From Chitinophaga oryziterrae (GTDB lineage Bacteria; Bacteroidota; Bacteroidia; Chitinophagales; Chitinophagaceae): a DNA stretch of 64,000 bases. A program made the position numbers and the translations under genes. The number at the start of each line of letters is the position of its first letter. Positions within the stretch are counted from its first letter, which is position 1. This document shows, in pieces, positions 1-8,385 of this stretch. Location: assembly GCF_009758125.1 (NCBI RefSeq), contig NZ_WRXO01000008.1, positions 1 through 64,000 of the forward strand, written 5' to 3'. The notes beneath the pieces are model-generated. The model was not told the origin of the DNA. It saw nothing but the letters and a program-made list of their open reading frames with translations, and searched no databases.

Positions 1-241
1 CATTGTAAAGAAGTTTTGATACTGACTTCGTAATTTCTCTCGAAATTAGACGTCATGTTTATCTAATGTTTTCGCTTAACATTACCTGTGTTTTATATGC
101 TGTTGTTTCCAATCTTTCAAAGAACTTACATCAAACCTAATGTCCAATGTTTGCCGATGTTCCGGATCCGATCCGTGTGACTCCTGAAGTCTACATCTTT
201 ATTTCTTTTCTCTTTTCCGCTTCGCATCGTTTGCGTTGGGG
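1..241 (-). other. Leader of an rRNA operon; 16S gene begins just outside the window
   Basis: Read on the minus strand, this stretch ends with CTTTACAATG at base 1, the sequence that in Bacteroidota directly precedes the GAGAGTTTGATC start of 16S rRNA. It holds a boxA-like antitermination signal (minus strand GTTCTTTGAAAGA, within 109-127), a perfect 7-bp hairpin with a 4-base loop at 31-48 and a weaker GAAGT/ACTTC stem at 9-28. Two promoters lie upstream at 245-276 and 426-456. The 16S gene itself is not visible, so the identity is inferred from leader and promoters. Confidence 0.82.
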
Positions 242-244
242 TTG

Positions 245-276
245 CAAAGGTGTATCAATTTTTGATTACCACCAAA
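245..276 (-). promoter_or_regulatory. rRNA promoter, proximal (P2)
   Basis: On the minus strand TTTGG (272-276), a 19-base spacer and CACCTTTG (245-252) match the Bacteroidota primary sigma promoter with one mismatch to TAnnTTTG. It lies about 130 bases upstream of the boxA-like signal of the rRNA leader. Confidence 0.65.
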
Positions 277-425
277 TCTTTTTTAAAGATTTTTATTCTT
301 TCGAATAATTCCCTCAAACTCATTGTCAGTACGCCTTACAGCTTATTGATTATCATCTGAAAAAAGAGAAAAAACGTATACTTGGGAAGAGCTTTTGTCG
401 CCGTGCTTTCTATCAAAGCGGGATG

Positions 426-456
426 CAAAAGTAGCCGTTTTTTCGTTACTGCCAAA
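426..456 (-). promoter_or_regulatory. rRNA promoter, distal (P1)
   Basis: On the minus strand TTTGG (452-456), an 18-base spacer and TACTTTTG (426-433) form an exact TAnnTTTG promoter. Together with the second promoter about 180 bases closer to the 16S gene it makes a tandem rRNA promoter arrangement. It starts about 40 bases after the truA stop codon. Confidence 0.78.
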
Positions 457-498
457 TAAATTTTAAAAGAATTTCGTAGATCCCTTCCCATGGCTTTT

Positions 499-1254
499 CT
501 ATATCGTCATTTTATCAGATAATAACCCCTCAGGATAAGCTACCTGCATCAAAAATAACCCCTGAGGCGGTACGGCAAAATCTGCATTCACACAATTCCG
601 GCTTTCTATCGCTTCCCTGAACTCCTGCATCGTCATCTTTCCCCGCCCTACTCTCAGCATCGTTCCTACCAATCCCCTCACCATCCCCCTTAAGAAACGG
701 TTCGCTGTAACGTTATAGACTATACGGGTACCATCCACCGTCCAACGCGATTCCTTTATCGCACATATATGTGTCTTCACCTGCGAATTACGCTTGGAAA
801 ATGTTGTAAAGTCCTGATACTCTGTCAGAATACCCGCGGCTTCCTGCAATAAATCAACGTCTAAACGATAAGGAAAGAAATAACCCCTGTCCTGCAGAAA
901 AGGATCCTTCTGCATATATATAATGTATTCATAAGACCTGCTCAATGCTGCAAACCTGGAATGCGCGTCATCAGGTACATTATATACATTACGTAAAACA
1001 ACATCAGGTGGAAGAATAGCATTTACCTTGTAGATAAACTGAGGATGTAAAGGCTTCTCCAGATCAAAATGCAGGAAGTTCTGTAAGGCATGTACCCCCG
1101 CATCCGTGCGACTGGAGCCCGTTGTTTCAATCTTTTCCCGCATCAGCGTACTCAATGCATGATCGATCGCGGATTGTACCGTCTCTGCATTCTCCTGTAT
1201 CTGGAAGCCATTGAACTTTGCTCCCTTATAGGCTACCTCTATAAAATACCTCAT
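499..1254 (-). CDS. truA: tRNA pseudouridine(38-40) synthase TruA
   Basis: TruA isomerises uridines 38-40 in the anticodon stem-loop of many tRNAs to pseudouridine, in the cytoplasm. The 251-residue length is normal for the family. The catalytic aspartate is residue 51 in SSRTDAGVHA, and the C-terminal half keeps NRFLRGMVR. The start MRYFIEVAYKG aligns with the beginning of the RNA-binding fold, so no upstream start is needed. The gene lies between a terminator hairpin on its 5' side and the rRNA operon promoters on its 3' side, all on the same strand; no promoter of its own is visible in the 50 bases upstream. Confidence 0.95.
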   Translation of the reverse strand: MRYFIEVAYKGAKFNGFQIQENAETVQSAIDHALSTLMREKIETTGSSRTDAGVHALQNFLHFDLEKPLHPQFIYKVNAILPPDVVLRNVYNVPDDAHSRFAALSRSYEYIIYMQKDPFLQDRGYFFPYRLDVDLLQEAAGILTEYQDFTTFSKRNSQVKTHICAIKESRWTVDGTRIVYNVTANRFLRGMVRGLVGTMLRVGRGKMTMQEFREAIESRNCVNADFAVPPQGLFLMQVAYPEGLLSDKMTI

Positions 1255-1275
1255 AATCCGCGAAGGTAACCCCTA

Positions 1276-1303
1276 AAAACAAAAAAAGCTCCTCGCGGAG
1301 CTT
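1276..1303 (-). terminator. Rho-independent terminator of the DUF4476 gene
   Basis: A 7-bp stem (AAGCTCC/GGAGCTT, 1286-1303) with a TCGC loop is followed on the minus strand by a run of seven T. It lies 3 bases after the stop codon of the upstream gene and separates it from truA. Confidence 0.85.
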
Positions 1304-1306
1304 ATC

Positions 1307-2851
1307 TTATTTATGTAACATGGCTTTGAACCGCCCCTTATAGTAATCATCCGTCAACACATTCTCCAGCGACGAATATTGTTCCGAATCCGACACCTTA
1401 GGATAGGCCAGGTCCAGTAAGCGGTAACGCGACTCATTCGTTCCCAGTAATTGTACCAATGTCTTTATCTGCGATGTCTCCAGACAATAGCCCTTTGTCT
1501 GACGACGAAATGCATCAATCATCCCGTCATCATCCTTACCTGCTACAAACTTGCGCAATACCTTTCTGAAATTAGTTTCATCCAGTACATTCCCGCAATC
1601 AGAATTAATCATTTTCACAGACTTCTTCTCTTCTACAGGTTCCGCAACCGGCACCTCTGCGGGTATAACTGCAGGCGCTATCCCTGCTTCTTCTGCCTCT
1701 TTCTTCCTGCGCTTCTCTCTCTTACTTTCCTTTGGATGGTCAATAGACAGATCACTTACAGCATAACCCGTAGAATCTGTAACGATGTTATTGGCATTTT
1801 CCGGTGTTTCTGTTTTATGTTTCTTCTTTTTAGATGATGCAGGCGTTTCCTCCACAGGAACTGCCACGGGCTCTGTTACTACAGGAGCGGGAGCAGGTAT
1901 AGTTGCCTGTTTGGTACTATCCTCCGCGAAGTTTATAAACGCAGGATCTTCTGTCGTCTTCACATGCCTCCTGCTTTTCTTTTCCACGGGAGCGATTGTG
2001 GAATCAGGGGCCAGCGCATCTGCCGTTGCTGCGGCCAGATGTTCTTCTGCAATTACATCTGCTGCTAACTTTTGCTCTTCAGGTGTTAATACGTCACGGC
2101 GCCTTTTCCGGGATTTCTTCGTAGCTACGGGCGCTATATCCGTAGTAACGGCCGCTGAATCAACCACTATGATGTCATCGGCTGGCGGTGGCACTTCCTC
2201 TACCCGGTCATCCCCAACTACCTTGTCCAGTGCATTTGAGAACATGTTACCCTGTGGCTTTGCTGCCGGCGGAGTAACAGGAACAGGGGGAGCGATCGTA
2301 TTTACAGGACGACTACCAGCTCCTACCGTCACGTCTGATGTACTTGTAAATGTAGAATCAAGATCTTTCTTAAGAGACGCCATCATCGTGTCCGCAGCCA
2401 CCGGTGCAGGTGTAAGGGCTACTGCCACCGCCGTATCTTTTACAACGGCAGGGGCGGTAACAGCTACCGGCTCTTTCGGCACTCCTTTACTTGGCCTGAT
2501 AGCGGCGAAAGTCTGGAGATTGTACAGTGCATATCCTTCATCCCCGTCTTTCTTAATCAGGTATCCCTGATCATTATTACCAGACACTTTCACCAGGAAC
2601 TGCTGCTCCGGGCCGCCACCATTCGCAAAACCTATACGCAGTGAAGCAGTACCGGCATGCACCTTTGATATGATCAGGTAACCTTTATCAGAAGAACTAA
2701 GTACTTTACCCTCATACCTTACATAAAAAGGCTGAGATCTTTCACTCTGCAGATAAATAAAATACTCAGGGTCCTGCGCTCCAAGGTGTAAAGACACCAC
2801 CAGAACAGCCAGGATAAATAAAAATCTTTTCAAATATTGCACCATACTCAT
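1307..2851 (-). CDS. Secreted DUF4476 domain protein with long low-complexity linker
   Basis: Function unknown. The 514-residue protein has an N-terminal signal peptide (hydrophobic FLFILAVLVVSL, likely cleaved after GAQ near residue 26), a beta-rich region to about residue 115, then roughly 300 residues rich in Pro, Ala, Val and Lys with repeated basic clusters such as KKSRKRRR and KKKKHK. The last 95 residues match DUF4476: NFRKVLRKF, several conserved hydrophobic positions and LLDLAYPKVSD. Proteins of this type are common, uncharacterised envelope proteins of Bacteroidota. It follows the biotin carrier gene by 19 bases, so co-transcription is likely, although no functional link is obvious. 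The extreme linker bias, with a 261-codon open antisense frame, is a composition effect. Confidence 0.75.
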   Translation of the reverse strand: MSMVQYLKRFLFILAVLVVSLHLGAQDPEYFIYLQSERSQPFYVRYEGKVLSSSDKGYLIISKVHAGTASLRIGFANGGGPEQQFLVKVSGNNDQGYLIKKDGDEGYALYNLQTFAAIRPSKGVPKEPVAVTAPAVVKDTAVAVALTPAPVAADTMMASLKKDLDSTFTSTSDVTVGAGSRPVNTIAPPVPVTPPAAKPQGNMFSNALDKVVGDDRVEEVPPPADDIIVVDSAAVTTDIAPVATKKSRKRRRDVLTPEEQKLAADVIAEEHLAAATADALAPDSTIAPVEKKSRRHVKTTEDPAFINFAEDSTKQATIPAPAPVVTEPVAVPVEETPASSKKKKHKTETPENANNIVTDSTGYAVSDLSIDHPKESKREKRRKKEAEEAGIAPAVIPAEVPVAEPVEEKKSVKMINSDCGNVLDETNFRKVLRKFVAGKDDDGMIDAFRRQTKGYCLETSQIKTLVQLLGTNESRYRLLDLAYPKVSDSEQYSSLENVLTDDYYKGRFKAMLHK

Positions 2852-2870
2852 GTCTTAAACAAAACAAATA

Positions 2871-3371
2871 CTATTCCAATATAACCAACACCTCACCTTT
2901 TTCTACGGCTGTCCACTCCGTTACCCTTACGTCCTTCACCACAGCGTCTACCGTTGCCTTGAACACATTTTCCATTTTCATGGCTTCCAGGATCAGTACA
3001 GGATCGCCCTTTTTGATGACCTGCCCCGGCGTTACCAGGATTTTCAGGATCAGGCCCGGCATAGGTGCTTTAATATCATTGACCTTACGCTTCATGGCAT
3101 CTTTGATGCCCATTGCAGCTAACAACTGGTCTATTGGTTCCTCAACAGCAACTTCATATTCCTGCTGATCTATTATGATAGTCACCATTTTCGCCTCCTT
3201 ATCCACTTTCAGCACCTGGGCCATATAACTACGCCCATCCAGAACAATACTGTAATTACCGGCCGGCAGTTCAATTCCCGACCACTCTACCGGCTCTCCG
3301 TTACAGGTTTGCACGCCGGCTTCCGTATTGATAACGAACGGTGTATCACCATTGACAATTGCTTTGATCAT
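2871..3371 (-). CDS. Biotin carboxyl carrier protein (biotin/lipoyl attachment subunit)
   Basis: This is a carrier subunit of a biotin-dependent carboxylase: a ligase attaches biotin to the lysine and the carrier shuttles CO2 between carboxylase and carboxyltransferase active sites. The 166-residue protein has a biotinyl domain at about 95-166 with the canonical ILEAMKMEN motif; biotinylated lysine is residue 132. The KAPMPGLILKI segment is the usual entry into the domain. The N-terminal 90 residues resemble the linker found in carriers of propionyl-CoA or acyl-CoA carboxylases rather than AccB. No carboxylase or carboxyltransferase gene is adjacent, so the partner enzyme cannot be identified here; in relatives such carriers are often encoded next to accC-like genes. 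Confidence 0.85.
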   Translation of the reverse strand: MIKAIVNGDTPFVINTEAGVQTCNGEPVEWSGIELPAGNYSIVLDGRSYMAQVLKVDKEAKMVTIIIDQQEYEVAVEEPIDQLLAAMGIKDAMKRKVNDIKAPMPGLILKILVTPGQVIKKGDPVLILEAMKMENVFKATVDAVVKDVRVTEWTAVEKGEVLVILE

Positions 3372-3394
3372 TATTACACTTTAACTGAACTGAA

Positions 3395-3402
3395 CAAAAA
3401 TA
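3395..3402 (-). promoter_or_regulatory. Possible -7 promoter element of the biotin carrier gene
   Basis: Minus-strand TATTTTTG is an exact TAnnTTTG and sits 24-31 bases before the start codon, as expected for a promoter. No clear TTTG -33 element is present at the right distance, so this is tentative. Confidence 0.4.
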
Positions 3403-3547
3403 GTAATTTTAAGCACTTTAGCGGACGCAGGCATAGCGAACGATCCCTAATTATAGCCAATTATCATGATTTAGCCAATATTAACAGTATGGGGTACTAT
3501 TATTTGTGATAATTCCTGTTAATTCGTGGCAAAAATTGATCTATAAG

Positions 3548-6088
3548 ATGTCTAAACCTTTTAAGCAAGTGCTGAAAAGCCTGCTGTTGGGAGGTATTAC
3601 CGGAATGTTCTTTCTTACTCCGGCAGTCGCACAGCAACAGGAAACCCCTCCGCAAAACGATCCCCTGTTAAAAATCTACCGGGGCACTACTACCAGGATA
3701 AATGACCTGGTGAACACCAAACTGGATGTACGTTTCGACTATCCTAAAAGATACCTGTACGGGAAAGCCTGGATCACATTAAAGCCTCACTTCTACGCTA
3801 CCGACTCTCTTTTGCTGGATGCTAAAGGTATGGAAATCAAACAAATAGCAGTAGTAAAAAATGGTAAAAATACACCTTTAAAATACGAGTACGATGGCTC
3901 CCAGCTACATATTAAGCTGGATAAATCCTATCAGCGTACCGAATCATATACTATATATGCCGACTATACCGCCCGTCCTGAAGAGATAAAAGCAGAAGGC
4001 AGCGCGGCTATTACAGATGCCAAAGGACTTTATTTCATCAACCATGATGGTACCGAACCCAATAAGCCCATACAGATATGGACACAGGGGGAGACGGAAT
4101 CCAACTCTGTATGGTTCCCTACTATAGACAGGACCGCTCAGAAAATGACGGATGAAATCAGTATGACCGTGGAAAAGAAATATGTGACCCTTTCCAATGG
4201 TAAACTGGTAAGCCAGAAAGATAATGCAGATGGTACCCGTACCGATACCTGGAAAATGGACCTTCCCCACTCCCCTTACCTGGTGATGATGGCGGTTGGC
4301 GATTTCTCCATCGTAAAAGACCAATGGCGTGGTAAAGAGGTAAACTACTATGTGGAAAAACCTTACGCACCATATGCCAAGGCTATCTTCGGTAATACAC
4401 CGGAAATGCTCAGCTTCTATTCCGATATCCTGGGTTACGAATATCCATGGGCGAAATACTCCCAGATCGTAGTAAGGGATTATGTTTCAGGCGCTATGGA
4501 AAATACCACGGCTACCCTGCATGGCGATTTCCTGCAGAAAACCGACCGGGAACTGCTGGATAACAACCATTATGATGAAGCTGTTATAGCACATGAACTG
4601 TTCCACCACTGGTTCGGTGACCTGGCGACTGCTGAATCATGGAGCAATCTTACCCTCAACGAATCTTTTGCGGACTATAGCGAATACCTCTGGCTTTCCC
4701 ATAAATACGGGAAAGATATGGCGGACGATCATGCCTATAAAGCTGCCAAAAACTATATACAGTTTACAGAATACGCGGGTGACCGTGATCTGGTCCGCTT
4801 CCATTATCATGATAAAGAAGATATGTTCGATGCCGTTAGCTACCAGAAAGGTGGCCGTATCCTGAACATGCTGCGTAACGTGGTAGGCGACAGCGCTTTC
4901 TTTAAATCATTAAATCTTTACCTGAAAACGAATGCCTTTAAATCTGCAGAAGCACATCAGCTGCGTCTTGCTTTTGAAGAAGTGAGCGGACAGGATTTAA
5001 ACTGGTTCTTTAACCAGTGGTACTTTGGTCAGGGATACCCTATCCTGGATATCAGTTATAATTATGATGATGCGGGCAAAAAGGCAAGTGTGATCATTCA
5101 GCAGAAACAACCCGGCGATAAAGTATTCGAACTGCCAATTGCTATTGATGTATATGCGGGTGGTAAGAAAACACGTCATCTTGTTACCATTAATAATAAA
5201 TCTGAAACCTTTACTTTCCCTTATACCACCAAACCGGATTTTGTGAATGTGGATGCGGAGAAAGTAATTCTGGATGATAAAGATGATCATCGCGATATTA
5301 ATACTTACATTTTTGAGTATGCGAATGCCCCTGAATATGGCGATCGCCGTGAGGCTATTGAGGCTTGTCTGAAAGAACAGACTACCAATCCTGCTGCACG
5401 TAAGACCGTTATTGCGGCACTGAAAGACAAGTTCTATGGCCTGCGTGCCCTGACAGTAGCAGGTCTTGAGATAGAAGATGAAAGCGTGAAGGCGGCGGCT
5501 CTTCCTGTATTACAACAACTGGCCCAGAATGATGAAAATTCTTCCGTAAGGGCTGCTGCACTGAGACAATTAGGTAAACTGAAAGATAAACAACTGGCCC
5601 CTTTGTTTGAGAAGGCAACGAAAGACCGTTCCTATGCTGCCGCGGGTGCGGCACTGGCGGGCCTGGCACAGCTGGACCTGGAAAAATCATACGCCCTGGC
5701 TAAACAGCTGGAAGCAGAATCCAAAGGTTCACTGAGCAATGCAATCGCTACAGTCTATGCACAGAAAGGGAATGATGCTGATGTAGCATTCTTTGCAAAA
5801 GCATTTGACGAAGCAAACGGTCAGGAGAAGTTTGAGGCTGCTATGCAGTACATTGGCATCTTAGCGAATATTGATAATACAGCAACTGTGATCAAGGGAC
5901 TTGACCAGATCGAAAATATGGCTAAGTTGTTCAACAATAAGATGGTGAACAGCTATCTCATTAAGATGTTGCAACCACTTGCCAAAAAGAAACAGGATAA
6001 GGCTTCCCTGGCTACTCCTGAAATAAAAGCGGAGTTGAATAAACAGAGTGATTATATATTGAAGATTGTGAATACACTGAATAAATAG
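3548..6088 (+). CDS. Secreted M1 family zinc aminopeptidase with HEAT-like C-terminus
   Basis: A metallo-aminopeptidase that removes N-terminal residues from peptides, probably in the periplasm. The zinc motif HELFHH covers residues 349-354 with the third ligand Glu372 in NESFAD, exactly 18 residues after the second histidine. The exopeptidase signature GAMEN is near 315-319. A signal peptide (LLLGGITGMFFLTPAVAQQ) precedes the catalytic part. Residues after about 590 are alpha-helical, Ala/Leu-rich and HEAT-like. The start chosen is the ATG at 3548 (MSKPFKQ) because the signal peptide begins there; the frame is open to an ATG at 3506 that would put a polar extension before it. Total 846 residues, usual for bacterial M1 enzymes. 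Confidence 0.92.
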   Translation: MSKPFKQVLKSLLLGGITGMFFLTPAVAQQQETPPQNDPLLKIYRGTTTRINDLVNTKLDVRFDYPKRYLYGKAWITLKPHFYATDSLLLDAKGMEIKQIAVVKNGKNTPLKYEYDGSQLHIKLDKSYQRTESYTIYADYTARPEEIKAEGSAAITDAKGLYFINHDGTEPNKPIQIWTQGETESNSVWFPTIDRTAQKMTDEISMTVEKKYVTLSNGKLVSQKDNADGTRTDTWKMDLPHSPYLVMMAVGDFSIVKDQWRGKEVNYYVEKPYAPYAKAIFGNTPEMLSFYSDILGYEYPWAKYSQIVVRDYVSGAMENTTATLHGDFLQKTDRELLDNNHYDEAVIAHELFHHWFGDLATAESWSNLTLNESFADYSEYLWLSHKYGKDMADDHAYKAAKNYIQFTEYAGDRDLVRFHYHDKEDMFDAVSYQKGGRILNMLRNVVGDSAFFKSLNLYLKTNAFKSAEAHQLRLAFEEVSGQDLNWFFNQWYFGQGYPILDISYNYDDAGKKASVIIQQKQPGDKVFELPIAIDVYAGGKKTRHLVTINNKSETFTFPYTTKPDFVNVDAEKVILDDKDDHRDINTYIFEYANAPEYGDRREAIEACLKEQTTNPAARKTVIAALKDKFYGLRALTVAGLEIEDESVKAAALPVLQQLAQNDENSSVRAAALRQLGKLKDKQLAPLFEKATKDRSYAAAGAALAGLAQLDLEKSYALAKQLEAESKGSLSNAIATVYAQKGNDADVAFFAKAFDEANGQEKFEAAMQYIGILANIDNTATVIKGLDQIENMAKLFNNKMVNSYLIKMLQPLAKKKQDKASLATPEIKAELNKQSDYILKIVNTLNK

Positions 6089-6104
6089 ATAAATTCTTCT
6101 GCAG

Positions 6105-6140
6105 AAAGGGGATGTATCATCTGATACATCCCCTTTTTTT
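6105..6140 (+). terminator. Terminator of the M1 aminopeptidase gene
   Basis: Perfect 15-bp stem (6105-6119 with 6122-6136) with a 2-base loop, running into seven T. It begins 16 bases after the stop codon; the A-run on its left makes it potentially bidirectional. Confidence 0.9.
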
Positions 6141-6243
6141 ATGGATTTACATAAACAGGAATAGAAGAAGCCCTGTAAACACTACAATAAGCTACGTCAT
6201 ACAAAACGCAGAAAGAGCTTAAACGTTCCTGTAAACTCTTCAT

Positions 6244-6313
6244 AAGCCCTCTATAACTGGTATATAAGCCCACTCTAAATAAGGTGGGCTTATATACCAG
6301 TTATAGAGGGCTT
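6244..6313. repeat. Perfect 30-bp inverted repeat with 10-base loop
   Basis: The left arm 6244-6273 (starting AAGCCCTCTATAACTGG) is the exact reverse complement of the right arm 6284-6313. The ten-nucleotide motif GGGCTTATAT inside the arm recurs directly at 6286-6295, 6319-6328 and 6330-6339 and inverted at 6262-6271. It has no U-tract and lies in the roughly 400-base gap between convergent genes that each have their own terminator, so it is not needed as a terminator. The rest of the gap (6141-6243 and 6340-6455) shows no gene. Confidence 0.9.
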
Positions 6314-6455
6314 GTAGTGGGCTTATATAGGGCTTATATCACCATAAGCAATGAATCTCAGCAGGTTATAAGCAGTAATTAATATCTCAATGCTTTTACT
6401 ACTGATTAACAATACATTAGACTAAAAGGGGATTATTATAACAGGAAGAGGGCAC

Positions 6456-6485
6456 AAAAAAAGGCTCCGTCGGAGCCTTTTTTTT
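6456..6485 (-). terminator. Bidirectional terminator at end of the ppk operon
   Basis: Stem GGCTCCG/CGGAGCC (6463-6477) with a one-base to three-base loop is flanked by seven A on the left and eight T on the right. On the minus strand it immediately follows the stop codon of the metallo-hydrolase gene. Confidence 0.88.
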
Positions 6486-7884
6486 AAAGTTCTACTTCAG
6501 AATGTCTTTCAGGGATCTCAATATCCATGAATCCCTTTTTCTTTAACCAATCAGATAGAATAAGCTGCACTTCGTACTCTCCATGCACCAGGAATAACTT
6601 CTTCACTTTATGCGCATCCTGGCAGGCCAGCCAATGCCCAAGATCTTCATAATCCCCATGCGCACTCATAGAGCGGACAGATCCTACTTCCGCCTTCACT
6701 TCATAATAAGTACCATAAATTGATACTTCCTTCGCGCCTCTCATCAGTCGTCCACCCAGCGATTGAGGTTCACAGTAACCTACCAGCAGGATCGTGTTCT
6801 TTGGATCATTGATATTGTTGACGATATGATGTTTTACACGCCCTGCTTCTGCCATGCCCGATGCAGAAATGATTACGCAAGGGTCTTTGCGGAAGTTGAG
6901 TTGTTTGGATTCATCTACCGTTTCTATAAAATGCAGGCCCGGGAAATCAAAAGGGTCTTCATCTGTCTTCAGAAACTTTGCCAGTTTTTTATTAAATACT
7001 TCAGGATGACTCCTTACTATTTCTGTCGCTTCCATTGACAGCGGACTATCTACGAAGATGTCCACCTTTGGCAGCCTGCCTTCTATCTGGGCACGGTTTA
7101 ATGTATATAATATTTCCTGGGTACGACCTACGCTAAAAGCAGGGATAATCAGTTTACCCTTTTTCTCTATACAGGTATGCCGGATATGTTGCAGGAGCAA
7201 AGGCTCAGCGGGAGCTGCTTCTGCATGCAGGCTACTACCATAGGTAGATTCCATCAGGATATAATCCGATTGAGGAAATACATCCGGAGAACGGAGAATA
7301 TCATCATTATACCGGCCAATGTCTCCGCTAAAAGTGATTTGAGTAGTCTTCCCATCCTCTTTGATCCGCAGGTGTACCGCGGCACTTCCAATGATATGTC
7401 CGGCATCAGTAAATAATACTTCCACATCATCATCTACCGTAAACCAGGTTTTATAATTAACGGGTTTAAAGGCCTTTACACTCTTTTCTGCATCGGAAAC
7501 GGTATATAGGGGTGATATCGGCGGTTGTCCCTCCCTATGTCTTCTCTTGTTGATATACTTTACATCATCTTCCTGGATCTTTGCAGAATCCAGTAATAAA
7601 ACTTCTGTAAGGTCCAGTGTCGCGGGAGTACAATAGATCGAGCCTTTAAAACCTCTTTGTATCAACAGAGGGATCAGACCAGTGTGGTCTATATGTGCAT
7701 GGGACAGGATCATGTGTGTTACCTGTGATGCATCAAACCCAAAGTTTTCATTCAGCTCATCTGTTTCTTTTCCCATTCCCTGGAACATTCCACAATCCAG
7801 CAAAATCTTTTTACCATTCTTTAAAGTGATCAGGTGTTTAGAACCGGTGACAGTGCGTGCTGCTCCGTGAAATGCTATCTTCAT
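6484..7884 (-). CDS. Beta-CASP metallo-beta-lactamase-fold RNA exonuclease-like protein
   Basis: Predicted zinc-dependent nuclease of the CPSF73/YSH1-like COG1236 group, probably acting on RNA in the cytoplasm. The metallo-beta-lactamase signature HAHIDHTG supplies His62, His64, Asp66 and His67; later motifs include SGDIGRYN, a beta-CASP insertion with DSPLSMEATE, and SASGMAEAGRVKHH, SAHGDYEDL and LVHGE, which supply the remaining metal ligands. The 466-residue length is typical. It is the last gene of a tightly packed operon with polyphosphate kinase, separated from the preceding gene by 2 bases. Substrate unknown. In Bacteroidota such genes are frequent outside ppk loci, so the operon context adds interest rather than certainty. 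Confidence 0.85.
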   Translation of the reverse strand: MKIAFHGAARTVTGSKHLITLKNGKKILLDCGMFQGMGKETDELNENFGFDASQVTHMILSHAHIDHTGLIPLLIQRGFKGSIYCTPATLDLTEVLLLDSAKIQEDDVKYINKRRHREGQPPISPLYTVSDAEKSVKAFKPVNYKTWFTVDDDVEVLFTDAGHIIGSAAVHLRIKEDGKTTQITFSGDIGRYNDDILRSPDVFPQSDYILMESTYGSSLHAEAAPAEPLLLQHIRHTCIEKKGKLIIPAFSVGRTQEILYTLNRAQIEGRLPKVDIFVDSPLSMEATEIVRSHPEVFNKKLAKFLKTDEDPFDFPGLHFIETVDESKQLNFRKDPCVIISASGMAEAGRVKHHIVNNINDPKNTILLVGYCEPQSLGGRLMRGAKEVSIYGTYYEVKAEVGSVRSMSAHGDYEDLGHWLACQDAHKVKKLFLVHGEYEVQLILSDWLKKKGFMDIEIPERHSEVEL

Positions 7885-7886
7885 AT

Positions 7887-8381
7887 TTATTTTTTTGCCT
7901 TAAAAGACCAGGTGATCCGGAAGATTGCAATTACTGTACCATCATGGCTTTTACCGGTACTGTCAACTGTGAGCGTTACTCCTTCTCCTGTCTCTATTGT
8001 TTTATTTACTGCTGCTGCTATTGTGTTCCCTTCTTCACAGGTGAAATATGTTTTACCCGTGGCCTTTTTCACAAAGGTTGCTTCCATACCGGTTACCAGC
8101 ATGGATACCTGTTTGGGGGCAACAGCACGGGTATACATTATGGCCAGCATTCCTGTACTCATTTCAGCGGCCATAGCCAGGCAGGCAAAATAGGTAGAAC
8201 GAAAAGGATTCTGCGATAACCATTTGTATGGCACTACTGTTATACAACTATCTTCTTGTATTTGTTTTACTCTTACACCTGCCAGCCAGGCACTGGGTAG
8301 TTTCCATAACAGGTATAATGAGAACTTTAACGGATGCTGTACAAAACGGATGAAGGAAGTGTTGTTCATTAACGCCTTCAT
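7887..8381 (-). CDS. DUF4442 / hot-dog fold thioesterase-like protein
   Basis: A 164-residue protein with the features of the DUF4442 branch of the hot-dog thioesterase fold: KWLSQNPFRSTYFACLAMAAE places the polar SxN-x-F-x-S-x-Y segment just before the long central helix, followed by beta strands. Such proteins resemble PaaI acyl-CoA thioesterases, but DUF4442 members have not been given a firm substrate. It sits 4 bases after ppk1 and 2 bases before the metallo-hydrolase gene, implying translational coupling. Start choice: MKALMNNTSF; the internal Met5 is an alternative. Confidence 0.7.
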   Translation of the reverse strand: MKALMNNTSFIRFVQHPLKFSLYLLWKLPSAWLAGVRVKQIQEDSCITVVPYKWLSQNPFRSTYFACLAMAAEMSTGMLAIMYTRAVAPKQVSMLVTGMEATFVKKATGKTYFTCEEGNTIAAAVNKTIETGEGVTLTVDSTGKSHDGTVIAIFRITWSFKAKK

Positions 8382-8385
8382 ATGA

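Noticed and set aside
1785..2570. 261-codon plus-strand open frame opposite the DUF4476 gene
   Set aside because: It is the antisense of a Pro/Ala/Thr-rich linker; composition keeps the opposite frame open. Product is Ser/Ala/Gly/Val low complexity with no domain, and the minus-strand gene has a signal peptide, a known domain and a terminator.
3506..3547. 14-residue upstream extension of the M1 aminopeptidase
   Set aside because: Would put polar residues and a tryptophan before a normal signal peptide; the ATG at 3548 gives a standard one.
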